In this document: positions 46,369 through 56,174 of the stretch, in pieces
Numbering within the stretch: position 1 is the stretch's first letter
How the letters are laid out: every line of letters starts with the position of its first letter
Origin: Mycoemilia scoparia
Taxonomy: Eukaryota; Kickxellomycota; Kickxellomycetes; Kickxellales; Kickxellaceae
Assembly (NCBI GenBank): GCA_027575805.1
Contig: JANBPU010000002.1
Coordinates: forward strand, 1-64,000
Reading direction: 5' to 3'
DNA length: 64,000 nt
Position numbers and translations under genes: made by a program
The notes under the pieces: generated by a model
The model's database searches: none
What the model was told of the DNA's origin: nothing
What the model saw: the letters and a program-made list of their open reading frames with translations, nothing else

Positions 46369-46989
46369 GTTGAGTATGTGCCTGGGTTGTTCTGGAGTAT
46401 AAGCTTGGTATTTGAGTAAAATGCTGTAGAGAATAAGATTGTGATGATGATGGTTTGAACTCAATAGCATTCCGGAGACCGGCTTTTATATCTATTAGAG
46501 AAGTGTAAAAGGCTCCAGGATTCAAACGTCTGTATGAATACAATTTCCCAAGCTCTTGCTAGCTGCACCATTTCTAGATAGGATGTAACTGTTAAATACA
46601 AGGCATGTTGACCACGATAACATAAATACAACTGCCAATTCGCGAAATGTTTTTGTTCGCTGGCAGTAAGACTTTTACATAGAGTCGGCGCAACCATCAG
46701 TCAATGTGATTGATCTTAGATGTTGATATTTCTGAAGTAGTAATACGCTTGGTTCCAAGAATATTCCTGGCACCCACACTTTGTTTAAATTCCATTTACT
46801 ATCCATACATCATCACACATACTTAAAAGGCAACATCTTTAATTGGAGTTGTACATGACTATAATAAAAACTTTGGGAAATAATAAAATTGCAATTTAAC
46901 CAATAAATACGGGAGGTTGATTTCTAAAAGATGCAAATGAGACAAAGCCGCATCAGTAGTGGTATTTCACATGGATCGTGTGGTAGTAA
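46369..46989. other. Intergenic region, promoter of the glycine-rich gene
   Basis: Carries the TATA box of the glycine-rich gene; the rest shows no gene or repeat. Confidence 0.5.
46483..46490 (-). promoter_or_regulatory. TATA box of the glycine-rich gene
   Basis: TATAAAAG on the minus strand, about 115 bp upstream of the ATG at 46368, a good match to a strong TATA box. Confidence 0.55.
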
Positions 46990-47370
46990 CTAAAAGTCCT
47001 TTTGCAGTTTATGCCATCCCTTTACACGATTCTTATTCACCTCTGCCATGTATCTGTCTACTAGTTCTCTGCAGTTCTGGAAGTGGTTGACGCTCTCACG
47101 CTTGTAGCATTCTTGCAGCTTGGCTCTAACTAGCCGGGTCTCCATGACTTTAACCCACTGCTCGAGTGCCAAATCAGCACGAGCCTGAAGGATAGCTATG
47201 TTATCACCAATTCGAAATTCCAAAAGGTATTGGGTGTGTCAGATGTTTTGGACCAGCTGATCTTTAATTGCCAGTTTTCTTAAAGGTCATGAAAATGACT
47301 TTTAGCACTTACCTGCACGGTCGGCAGTTTCAAAGTTATCTGGTGTAGCAGCGTACTGTGATTCAGACAT
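46990..47370 (-). CDS. Complex I small subunit, PDSW/NDUFB10 type
   Basis: Accessory subunit of mitochondrial complex I facing the intermembrane space. Two exons (47370-47313 and 47195-46990) give 87 residues, like the short fungal members (about 90). The sequence MSESQYAATPDNFETADRA joins to AILQARADLALEQWVKVMET, then RLVRAKLQECYKRESVNHFQ with the paired cysteines of the family (EC and NC, eleven residues apart), and ends WHKLQKDF. The correct acceptor is the AACATAG ending at 47196; a longer open frame upstream of it is not coding. It is head to head with FCF2, 219 bp between ATGs. Confidence 0.8.
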
Positions 47371-47589
47371 TTTAAACAAAAGGGCGCAATTTAGAAACAA
47401 AAGGGCTGTAGGCATTCAATATTACTCCCTGATAGCATTAAATTGTGTGTGAATGCTACACTGTGCCTGATATGATCAGTAATCAAATCAAAAAGTGTCT
47501 ACAATAATTTTTGGCAACCCAAATTAATTTTTCTGCAATTCCTTTTTTCATAAACATAAATAAATATATATATATACACCTGTTTAGTA

Positions 47590-48767
47590 ATGCCAGAGCA
47601 ATCAAAAAAGACGACCAAAGGTCAGGCCGGGTGTAATTCGGACTCTCAAAAGGATGTGGACACACAAATCAATACTCCCAATAACAAACCCGACCTTGCA
47701 TTGCTGCTAAAAAAGGCCAAAGAGACATTAGCAAAAGAACAAGCTGAAAAGTAAGCATTTATAATTCCACCTTCAAATACAGTATATGTATGTTTGTGTG
47801 GATTCTCCAGCAGTTATTAAGTTAATTTTTTATCTTTGTTAAAAGAAAAAGATTGGTAAAGAGCGAGTCAGATATCACGGGTGTTCAAATGTAAGTTTAC
47901 AAACTCACGCTATAGCAAATATCTGTATAAACCAATCAATAGGAAGAAACATGCCTAAATTAGGCTGTTTATCAGTAAACTCTGATTTTTTTGCCATAAT
48001 GGTTAAATTGCTTTAACAGATCATATGACTTTTTAGCAACTATTTCATGTAAAATCCACAATAACCAACTGCATATGATTCAATGGCTATAGTCCTTTAA
48101 CATTATCCGCTGAAATAAAAGATACAAATCCGCCTTATATAAAAACGGGCGGAAAATCAGGAATAGCAAAGCTCAATGGGCCTGAAAATGCAAATGATCA
48201 AAATACATCTACTTCTACAACTAGCTCCAGCAAAAAATCGATGGTTGAGGAGCTCATGTCTAAAAAATCTGATCCATTAGAACCCAAGACCACACGGGGA
48301 GAACGCAAAAAGGTTAGATATACAGATATATCATGCTTGCTCTAAATTTGCCATTCTTTATACCTTGCTGAAAACATTGAATGTTGCCATAAATGTAGAA
48401 ACAACAAGAAACAGCAGGAGCAGCATGGTTTGGAATGAAAGCGCCAATAGTTACACCAGAACTAAAAAGAGACCTGCGAGTTCTCAAACTTCGCAATGCC
48501 TTGGATCCAAAGAGATTTTATCGAAAGGAAGATCGCGACGAAGTGCCCAAATACTTTGAGGTTGGAACTATAGTTGAAGGGCCAACAGAGTTTTATTCTG
48601 GCCGCTTGACACGCAAAGAGCGCAAGGAAACCATTGTCCAAGAACTTATGGCAGATGCAGAGTCGCGAGACTACTTTAAGCGTAAATTCAACGAGATCCA
48701 GTCAAAAAAGGCCAGTGGCGGGAAACAATGGTATAGACAGATGGTGGGCAAGAGGCAGCGCAAGTAA
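47590..48767 (+). CDS. FCF2: rRNA-processing factor Fcf2
   Basis: Nucleolar protein needed for early 18S rRNA processing; related to human TdIF2. Four exons (47590-47750, 47846-47890, 48093-48312, 48399-48767) give 264 residues. The N-terminal half is low-complexity, Lys/Ser/Asn-rich. The C-terminal Fcf2 domain is unmistakable: AAWFGMKAPIVTPELKRDL, LRNALDPKRFYRKEDRDEV, PKYFEVGTIVEGPTEFYSG and RLTRKERKETIVQELMADAE, ending in a basic tail (GKRQRK). Intron 2 (47891-48092) carries a family-3 palindrome. Confidence 0.93.
47930..48000. repeat. Family-3 palindromic element, copy 2, in an FCF2 intron
   Basis: Core ATGCCTAAATTAGGCTGTTTAT contains the palindrome GCCTAAATTAGGC. It is flanked by AAACCAATCAATAGG and CTGATTTTTTTGCC, similar to 43602-43672. 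Confidence 0.65.
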
Positions 48768-48976
48768 AATGAGCCCATATAAAAACGATGTACTCTTAAT
48801 ATAAAATAACTAGCTGTTTATTGCTAGAGATCCAATAATAATGATTTTACATTTACAAAAAACCATTTATTTGTTGAATACAAGCGCATGTGTGTCAAAT
48901 GATAGATATGAGAATGCCGATTCTACATATATAAAAAGGACAGAAAAATCTAGTTTCGATGGGATGAAATCCGGTT

Positions 48977-51729
48977 CTAGATCTTAAATACTATTCGTCG
49001 CATGTATAAAATTTGGTTATTTATGACAGTTTTTATAATTAACATTAGCAACTTGATGTACCTGTGTGTAGATATTGTACTTACATTTGCTGAGAAGCTT
49101 TGACATCTTTTTGCTTTTCTGGTCGCTGGTGGATGGCTTTGCCCTTTTGTCATCAGGCCTGCCACTCGAGGACGCGGGTTGATGGCCATCACATTGTTTC
49201 TGGGCTGCCGAGGTGCCAGATTGGAAAGGCTCAAGTTTGGCCAAATACTCGGGTAAGATAGCATCTTTTCCTATATTAAAAGCAAGAGAAGTTTTAGAGG
49301 TTTAGGCTGGGTATATAATATGGGTAATAATTTTTGAAGGGTGAAAGTTCACTAGTAAAACTGGACATCCATCTGGCATTGATGGCCCCTATAATCATTG
49401 GTTACCAAAATTCACTCTTCAAAAGTTATGATCCATATGGTGAGGCTTCACTAGTGATCAGGCATGAAATAGGCAGAAATGGGACCTCATACATTGGCCC
49501 AATCACCAGCCATTTCATATGCAATTCTTGGGGACCTATTTGTTTGAATTCTTGAGGCTGAGACAAAATGGGAGATTACTTTTGAAGGGTTAGTCACACA
49601 TTTGGCTGTGACTGCTGCCCCTAAAATCATTGACGGCCACCAAAAGGTACCCTTCAAAAACTATTGCCCATATGGGTAGTTGTTTTTGAAGGGTGGCCAT
49701 TTGCTAATAGACCTTGATCACTTATTTGGCTGAGATTGCCGCTATAATCTTTGGACACCAAAAGGTACCCTTCAAAAACCATGATCCATATGGCTGGCAA
49801 CTTTGCAGGTCAAAAAACTTACCGCCGCTCTTTGATGTGAGCTGCACGTGAACAATAGTAGCAGGGAACAGATGCTTTTCTACGAGCCTGACATTCTTTG
49901 ATTTTTCCAAAGATTCTTTTGGAGGAGCAATGACTACACATAAAGGGCAGATCAAAGCTTGGAGTCAACGGCATGTTTGTTTAATTATAGAGCATGGTTA
50001 CATTCAAGATAGATATGCAGACTTACACAGGGTAGAGAGATCTTCTGGGGCTTTTAGAACAGATTCAACGAACCCGAAAAGCATGGAAACTACATGAACG
50101 AATACACAAGCATATTAGTTTAGATGTTGATGAATGCATGTATAGTATCCCCTTGGAGACATACCTTTTTCATGTGTCATGAATAGTGCCTGCACATGAA
50201 TGCCGTCCGAGAATCTGAAGCGAATGCATGTCTGAAAGAAGCAGAGCGAAATTGTTAATATTTGCTGCTTTTGTGCAGGTAATGCCACTGGAGTGCGCAT
50301 AGATGTCATCTCAAAATACCTTTGGATACTTGTTCAGGGTCTGCTGCAGTTTCTCCTTTTTCTCCTGCTCCCGTGTCTCACGTGTTTTGAAGCCCTGCGA
50401 CTCTTCTTTCTTTCTTTGCTGGTTCTGGTGGCTTATTATCGATTTGAGCTCAGCTGGGGTGATGTCATAGAACGAATCCGGAAGCTCGACTGTAATATAC
50501 CACCAATACACAGAATGTTACTCTAGCTATAAGGATAATCTTGAAAACAATAGGATCACATTGCTTGCTTACATCTGGCGGATGATGGCACTGATGATGA
50601 CTTGGGTGCATCGAAAACACGCACATTCCTTGAGAATGGCTCTGGAGCCTCAGTGGGGGAAAGGGCTTGTGGGTCGGACGCAGCATTTGACTCTTGATTT
50701 TGGCTAGGGCTTTGGTTCACGGCGGCCTCTATACTCTTTGCCTGTGATTTCGCCACCACTGCATTGTTTTCCTTTGGCAGCTGTGGCTTAGAAGTACCAA
50801 GGCTCTCCGATCCAGCAAAGCTCAGGCGCATGGGTATCTTCCCTGTATATATCCCAATAGACTCTAAGGTCACCTCTCCCAATTCCCCCTTTTTGCCGTA
50901 CTGGAAAAGCAGCCAAAGCATATTTGTTATGTATGTATAGTAACAAGGTTGAGCGTTTGTAACACCACATATGGCTGTTTCTGAAGATTCCTACCTCAAG
51001 CCCACTAATGAGCAAAACCGGGAGAAGACTCTCTGCTGATTTATTCTTGGAGCTCTTGATGCCCATGAATCCTCCACTTCCCGAGCTCTCCTGCCGCTCA
51101 GTCAGGTTCAGACTACTATATATGTTTGAAAACTGGTTGTCGGCATGCATTATGCTATTTTTACAGAGATACTGGCCTAAATGAGCAGAACAAATCTTAC
51201 CTGCCAGAATCTTCTTCTATTTTCTTCAGAATAGCCCAAAGAGACGTGTCTGATGAGAAGTCTTTTATTACACGCTCTCCCTGAGGAATTGATAGGGCCA
51301 CCGTAACATTGGATGGACCTAAAGTAATAGCCATAGAGCGGCAAACTATAAATCCTGAACACATGCTCGTATTGCAGTGGGTGGCATTAAAACATAAAAG
51401 TTACCTTGTGGGAGCTTGGAACGCTCGAGTGTAAGGGTTGCATTTCTGGGCAGACCTTGCATTCCGGCCTGCGATTGTGGAATTTCCGAGTTGTTATACC
51501 TATCGAGAAATGTCTTATCAGATAGTACTATATACCTCTTTTAAATTCAAAAAGTCTGTGCAGTCAACAATATTTCATTCACTTACTTTAGCACAAAATC
51601 CCTGGGAGATCCAAGTTCGAACTTTTGGCAAAAGTCCTGGACAAGGCTCTTCATTGTTGTGTTGGCCTGGACGGGGAAGGAGGCATTCTTGCTGCTCCCT
51701 TTGTAGCTTATGTTTATACTGTTGGACAT
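48977..51729 (-). CDS. TUG/ASPSCR1-like UBX-domain protein
   Basis: Cofactor of the AAA ATPase p97/Cdc48, linked to membrane traffic. Many exons run from the ATG at 51729 to the TAG at 48977. The N-terminal ubiquitin-like domain reads NISYKGSSKNASFPVQ, SLVQDFCQKFELGSPRDFVL and GLPRNATLTLERS. A second ubiquitin-like part follows (NVTVALSIPQGERVIKDFSS). The C-terminal UBX region includes ELPDSFYDITPAELKSIISH, IRFRFSDGIHVQALFMTHEK and FPATIVHVQLTSKSG. The last exon is tiny (48990-48977), giving SKLFKI. The 552-bp intron at 49271-49822 holds three family-1 repeats. Several exon edges are approximate. Confidence 0.85.
49321..49435. repeat. Family-1 MITE, copy 8, in a TUG-like intron
   Basis: TGGGTAATAATTTTTGAAGG at the left, CTCTTCAAAAGTTATGATCCA at the right, TA on both sides (49319-49320, 49436-49437). 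The core has ACTAGTAAAACTGGACATCC and CCCCTATAATCATTGG. Confidence 0.88.
49569..49670. repeat. Family-1 MITE, copy 9, in the same intron
   Basis: TGGGAGATTACTTTTGAAGG at the left and CCCTTCAAAAACTATTGCCCA at the right, followed by TA at 49671-49672. Confidence 0.88.
49673..49788. repeat. Family-1 MITE, copy 10, back to back with copy 9
   Basis: TGGGTAGTTGTTTTTGAAGG at the left and CCCTTCAAAAACCATGATCCA at the right. It begins directly after the TA that ends copy 9, so the two share one target dinucleotide. TA follows at 49789-49790. Confidence 0.88.
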
Positions 51730-52200
51730 AGAAACGAAATGCAAGCTGAAATTGCGTGGGTACACGTAAATATAAAATTGTTTGAAGTTAAAATCACGAT
51801 GTTAACAAGAAAGTTGCAAGTGATGCCATCATTTGATTGATATTTATAACACACAGATTTCAGATAATAATCCATTCAGATGAAAGCAACAAAGGATCAG
51901 GATGTTTGTTTGTGATTTCATTGTCATTAATAAGAATGCCCACTGTGAACACTCTCACCACGGATACTTTTATCTTTTTTAAATGTTCAGAAGCCAGTGC
52001 AAATGGTGTACTTCAAACGCACAAATTGTATAATCAAATGCTAACAGAACCCGAAAACAATAAGCAAAAGTTCTTTCAAATGAATTTTACTCACAGCATG
52101 GCCTCAGTCTAGAACAACATGTTTACCTTACCCGGAATGATCAGCCATGGTGTTGTCATGTTCCTCTCATGCTAAAGTACAAATAAAAGGAACGTATATA

Positions 52201-52302
52201 TGGATCATTATTTTTGAAGGGTGAAAGTTAACTAGTAAAGCTGGACATCAACTTGGCTGTGATTGCCCTTATAATCACACACCCTTCAAAAATTATTTCC
52301 CA
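52201..52302. repeat. Family-1 MITE, copy 11
   Basis: TGGATCATTATTTTTGAAGG at the left, CCCTTCAAAAATTATTTCCCA at the right, with TA at 52199-52200 and 52303-52304. Core ACTAGTAAAGCTGGACATC and TTGGCTGTGATTGCC. Confidence 0.88.
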
Positions 52303-52332
52303 TATTGTCAAATATCACTATTGGAATTTGCA

Positions 52333-52440
52333 AATGAGTTATTATTTTTGAAGAGCGCCTTTTGGTGGCCAGTGATTATAGGACTGATCACTGCCATTTG
52401 TTAGCAAACAGCCACTCTCCCTGCAAGCATTATGATACAT
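52333..52440. repeat. Family-1 MITE, copy 12, degraded
   Basis: Left end ATGAGTTATTATTTTTGAAG is clear. The core has TTTTGGTGGCCAGTGATTATAGG and CATTTGTTAGCAAACAGCC. The right end has decayed (CTGCAAGCATTATGATACA). Confidence 0.65.
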
Positions 52441-52564
52441 GTGGCTGTCAGAAAACCATAATCGCATGTTGAGCTAAATATTGATCTAATGGCATCATTT
52501 CAAACTCTTCAAATATTTTAAAGGATTTGATAACAGACTGCTTACATTGTTCTATATCTTTGGT

Positions 52565-55140
52565 ATGAGAGAAATCATTACTTTACAGTTTGGCCCCGTA
52601 GCGAACTATACTGGAACCCATTTTTGGAATATCCAGGTAAGCAAACCTGATGGCCGATATGCATAAATATATGTATATGAGAAGGACGAGTAGCTCAAGA
52701 TTTAGATAAAATCATGGATTATGCTTGACAGGACGAGTCCAGGATTAATCAGATTTCCGACCATGGAAACCCCCAAAGAGACTACAACATCATTTATAGA
52801 GAAGGAATCAACTACAGAAAAGAGAGAACATTTGTGCCAAGATTGCTAATATTCGAGAAAAAAGGGAATCTTGGTGGGTTTAGGCGTGAAAATGCATTGT
52901 ACTACAAGCCAAACGGCAATCCTTCCCACAGCCTTGATACATGGGGGAATTCGCTGGAAGTCCATGCCCAGCCAGCCCCTAAAAAGAACCCGTATATCCA
53001 AGCTCTTGATAATCAGGAAAATGCAGTAGGTGACTTGATAATAGACATAATGAAAACAATCCCTACAAATAAAAGCCTAATAACACGACACTCATAATAT
53101 GGCTTTTTCAGTTGCTGGATAATCCGGAGGGAGAAAATGAAGCAGATCTCCCAGAAAACACGAAATTGACGGAAGAAGATATCAGAACATGGTCCGATTT
53201 TAATGGAGTTTATTACCACCCCAAATCAGTTCATACATTATCTGGTATCGAGCATGGAAACAGTCTTGGTGAGCTCGAAACTTTTATTGAGGGTGCAGTT
53301 GAGTTTGAGGAAGGCCAACAGGTATGACAGAACTTTCTACCACATAGCAAAATGCATGCATGCTTGTTTGGCACACAATCAGCCTTATACATTTTGTCTG
53401 CAACATGCATTTCCATGACTTGCCTGTAGGCGGAAGACATAGTAGAGGGTAATTTTCGTAGCTTTTGTGAAGAATGTGACCAACTCCAAGGCTTTCAGGT
53501 TATGGCAGATGCATATGGGGGCTTTGGTGGATACAGCTCCAAATTTATAGAAGCCTGCCGTGATGAGTACCCGAAAACCCCGGTATTCCTATTTAGCATG
53601 TCTGCTTATTCCAGATCAGTGAGTATTTTACAAAGACATCCAATTTATTTGCCTACACATTATTGCTCAAATATCTAGCAGGCCATCCAGCTAATTTTGA
53701 ACTTGAAAACTAGAAAATACCCGAGTACAATTGGAGAGATATTCCTATAAACACAGCATCAACGATGGAAAACGTCTCTTTATTCACCCCCTTGTACGTC
53801 CCCGAAAAAGATGCATTGGATAAGCTAGAAAACTCTTGGTACAATAATGTAGGTAGCCACTCTAACTATACTGCTGGCGTTATTAAAAAATATTTGAAAA
53901 TCTCCGACATGCCTTTTTTGTGTAAAGTTTTCTAGCCTATACGGCATAGGCGGTTTTTATTCAGTTCTGATCGACGCGATTTTGCAGCCATTAATGTAAG
54001 AATCGTGCTCTTAAATCACATATTTATATGAATATGGGCGATTATTTTTGAAGGGTGAATGTTTACTAGTAAAACTGGGCATCCATTTGGCTGTGATTAT
54101 CCCTAAAATCATTAATCACCAAAGTTTACCCTTCAAAAATTATTGCCCATATTGTCCGGTCCATATTCCTATACTAAACATTTACTTGATTTTGTAGTAA
54201 CAAGACGACTGATCTGAGCAATATTGTAAACACTTTAACCAAAGCCGGACCTAATATTTTGAGCTCCAGGCTGGGAATCTTTTTAGAAAACGGATTAGAG
54301 ACCAATACCGATATCAATTCTCAGACCCTCCCGCTTCTTGCTCTCAAAAAAATCAATCAGGTAAAGATACATATGGACAATAATTTTTGAAGAGTGGCCA
54401 TTTGGCAATAACCTGTGATTGCCCCTATAATCTTTGACCACCAAAAGGCGCTCTTCAAAAATTGCCAGCCATATGCTTTCTCCTGTCTTATTAACAATGT
54501 CCTTAGATAATTCCGCAGGGCAACATGATCTTCTGACAGTGTCTGTTTTAACAATCCATAAATTTAGCCAGCAGTAACCGTATTTGGGGAGGCTGTATTT
54601 ACTCGTGGACTTGGGAAATCTGCCAGCAATTCCTGGTCAGAAAGGCAAGCAAGCATCTAATATAAAATAAAACATTTTTGTTGATACCAAACTGAGCTCT
54701 CTTTTAAATCAAACATGAATTTCTGTTTATTTGCGTACTTTTTAGGACAAGCAGTGTATTTTCCTCGGATTCCTATTTAAAGCTGCCACACACATTCTCA
54801 ACCCTCTCTTCGCCATTGCAGAATACGACATCGCAATATAGGAACATTAATGGTAAGGATATTGCTGATTCATCTGTTCAAAATCACTAATGCCATTTAT
54901 AATATATAATAATGTGTATGTGAAACCACAGAATTACAATGTCATTTCCTTGATATAGAAGCCAAGGCTGTCAGTGTAGCGGCGTTGCTTAAAAATTCCA
55001 CCGAAGTAGAGAGTTACATTTCTGAACTTTGCGATTCCCTAGATGTCAAAGACAAGATTTACAAGCAGTACGACCCGGACTTAATTATCCAGTACAAGGA
55101 GAGCCTAGTTGCTTTGAAAGATCGATATCTCTTGGATTGA
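52565..55140 (+). CDS. DML1: Misato/Dml1 protein
   Basis: Tubulin-like protein needed for mitochondrial shape and inheritance. Many exons run from the ATG at 52565 (MREIITLQFGPVANYTGTHF) to the TGA at 55138. Family landmarks: HFWNIQDESRI, FVPRLLIFEKKGNLGGFR, NGVYYHPKSVHTLSG, CDQLQGFQVMADAYGGFGGY and VTVFGEAVFTRGLGK. One junction is unresolved: the exon ending at about 53847 (SWYNN, phase 0) does not join in the favoured frame to the exon at 53935-53995, whose homologous reading is LYGIGGFYSVLIDAILQPL. Using the alternative acceptor at 54204 closes the frame but loses the expected sequence. Two later introns (53996-54197, 54361-54568) each hold a family-1 repeat. Confidence 0.88.
54035..54149. 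repeat. Family-1 MITE, copy 13, in a misato intron
   Basis: The best-preserved copy: TGGGCGATTATTTTTGAAGG at the left and CCCTTCAAAAATTATTGCCCA at the right, nearly perfect inverted repeats of about 23 bp. TA lies on both sides (54033-54034, 54150-54151). Confidence 0.92.
54374..54471. repeat. Family-1 MITE, copy 14, in the next misato intron
   Basis: TGGACAATAATTTTTGAAGA at the left, CTCTTCAAAAATTGCCAGCCA at the right, TA on both sides (54372-54373, 54472-54473). It starts thirteen bases after the splice donor. Confidence 0.88.
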
Positions 55141-55166
55141 ATTTTGTGGTCACAACATCCGCACCA

Positions 55167-56174
55167 TCACGCTTCTCGCCGAGCATCATCACTTTCGTTA
55201 GCACATTTCTGAAGTGTTAGGCATATGACGTGGTAGCCGTCGCACTGAAATTCTGGATCAAGGGTGCTCTCTGCGATCTATATTTATTTCAAGCGGTTTG
55301 ATTAGCATGCTCTCTCTAAATAAAAACACACAGTCCTTTTTTCATGTTAAAATTGGCCTAGCTTTTACCTGTTCGACATCGAAGCCAAACTCACGTGCAC
55401 TTTCAATAAATTCATGCTCTCCAAGGCCACGATTTTTGTATAGTAAATAGGTTTCAGTGTTGGGTCCAGAGTGTGTCTTTATCGAATGCAAAAGCTTTGC
55501 ATGTAGGTTCTGAATGTAAAGAATCTCAGATCCAATTATCACATCAAAGTGTCCCATTTCCGTGCCTTCTCCCCTAAATAAAATTGTGTAAAGACGATAT
55601 AAGCTGCTGGTCAATGCAAAGACAGAGAAGGTTATAGGCGCATCCTAAAATATGGAATTCAAGACACTTGCCACATCATTGGTTTTACTGAGATGGAGCA
55701 TTTTCTCTCTGGATCGATAGCTTCGACATTGAACTCCACATTCCTACTCAAGTGTTTCAGTGACCGATCAAGGTCGGTGGATACAACCCTTGCCCCTGGA
55801 TGTGGCAAAATCAACGAGTTTTGGCCATTTTAGTAATTGCTCACAGAATAGGCAGGTGATCTTGGCATCTTCTTACCTCTTGACCATAGAACAATGGACA
55901 CTAGCCCACAGCCTGCGCCCAGCTCTAATACTCGCTTCCCAGATATGGAGCAGTTGTCTATCAGCCACCGGGAAAGGATGTATGCCTTTACAATAAGAAC
56001 AATATAAAACAACAAATATAATTAAGAGACCGGCACATTTGAAATAGAAAAAAGATATGACCGCTACAACAGTAGGCAACCTACTCCATCCCATAGCTTG
56101 TTGCCAGTGTTTTCATAGAGGTTTATGTCTTTGCTGTAGTCCTGGTTTATCTTAACTATTGTGGATATTTGCAT
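55167..56174 (-). CDS. Family-16 (METTL21/EFM6-like) lysine methyltransferase
   Basis: SAM-dependent methyltransferase of the group that modifies lysines on elongation factors and chaperones. About five exons run from the ATG at 56174 (MQISTIVKINQDYSKDINLY) to the TGA at 55167. Seen: the family start TGNKLWDG joined to AYILSRWLIDNC, SAM motif I VLELGAGCGLVSIVL, acidic motif STDLDRSLKHLSRNV, and the post-II segment FDVIIGSEILYIQNL. The end is YHVICLTLQKC plus a short tail. One intron (55574-55681) needs a GC donor (GCAAGT). The stop lies 26 bp from the misato stop, so the two transcripts must overlap. The substrate cannot be told; EFM7 is an alternative. Confidence 0.85.

Larger units (their letters stand above)
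51730..52564. other. Divergent promoter region with two family-1 repeats
   Basis: Between the TUG-like and misato ATGs. Holds elements at 52201-52302 and 52333-52440. No coding region is supported. Confidence 0.6.

Noticed and set aside
47196..47230. Longer NDUFB10 frame starting MEFRIGDN upstream of the acceptor
   Set aside because: It needs a non-ATG start and has a stop just upstream; joining exon 1 to the AACATAG acceptor keeps frame and gives the family length.
49450..49560. Possible further family-2 copy in the TUG-like intron
   Set aside because: Only CCTCATACATTGGCCC-like words match; too short and diverged to count.
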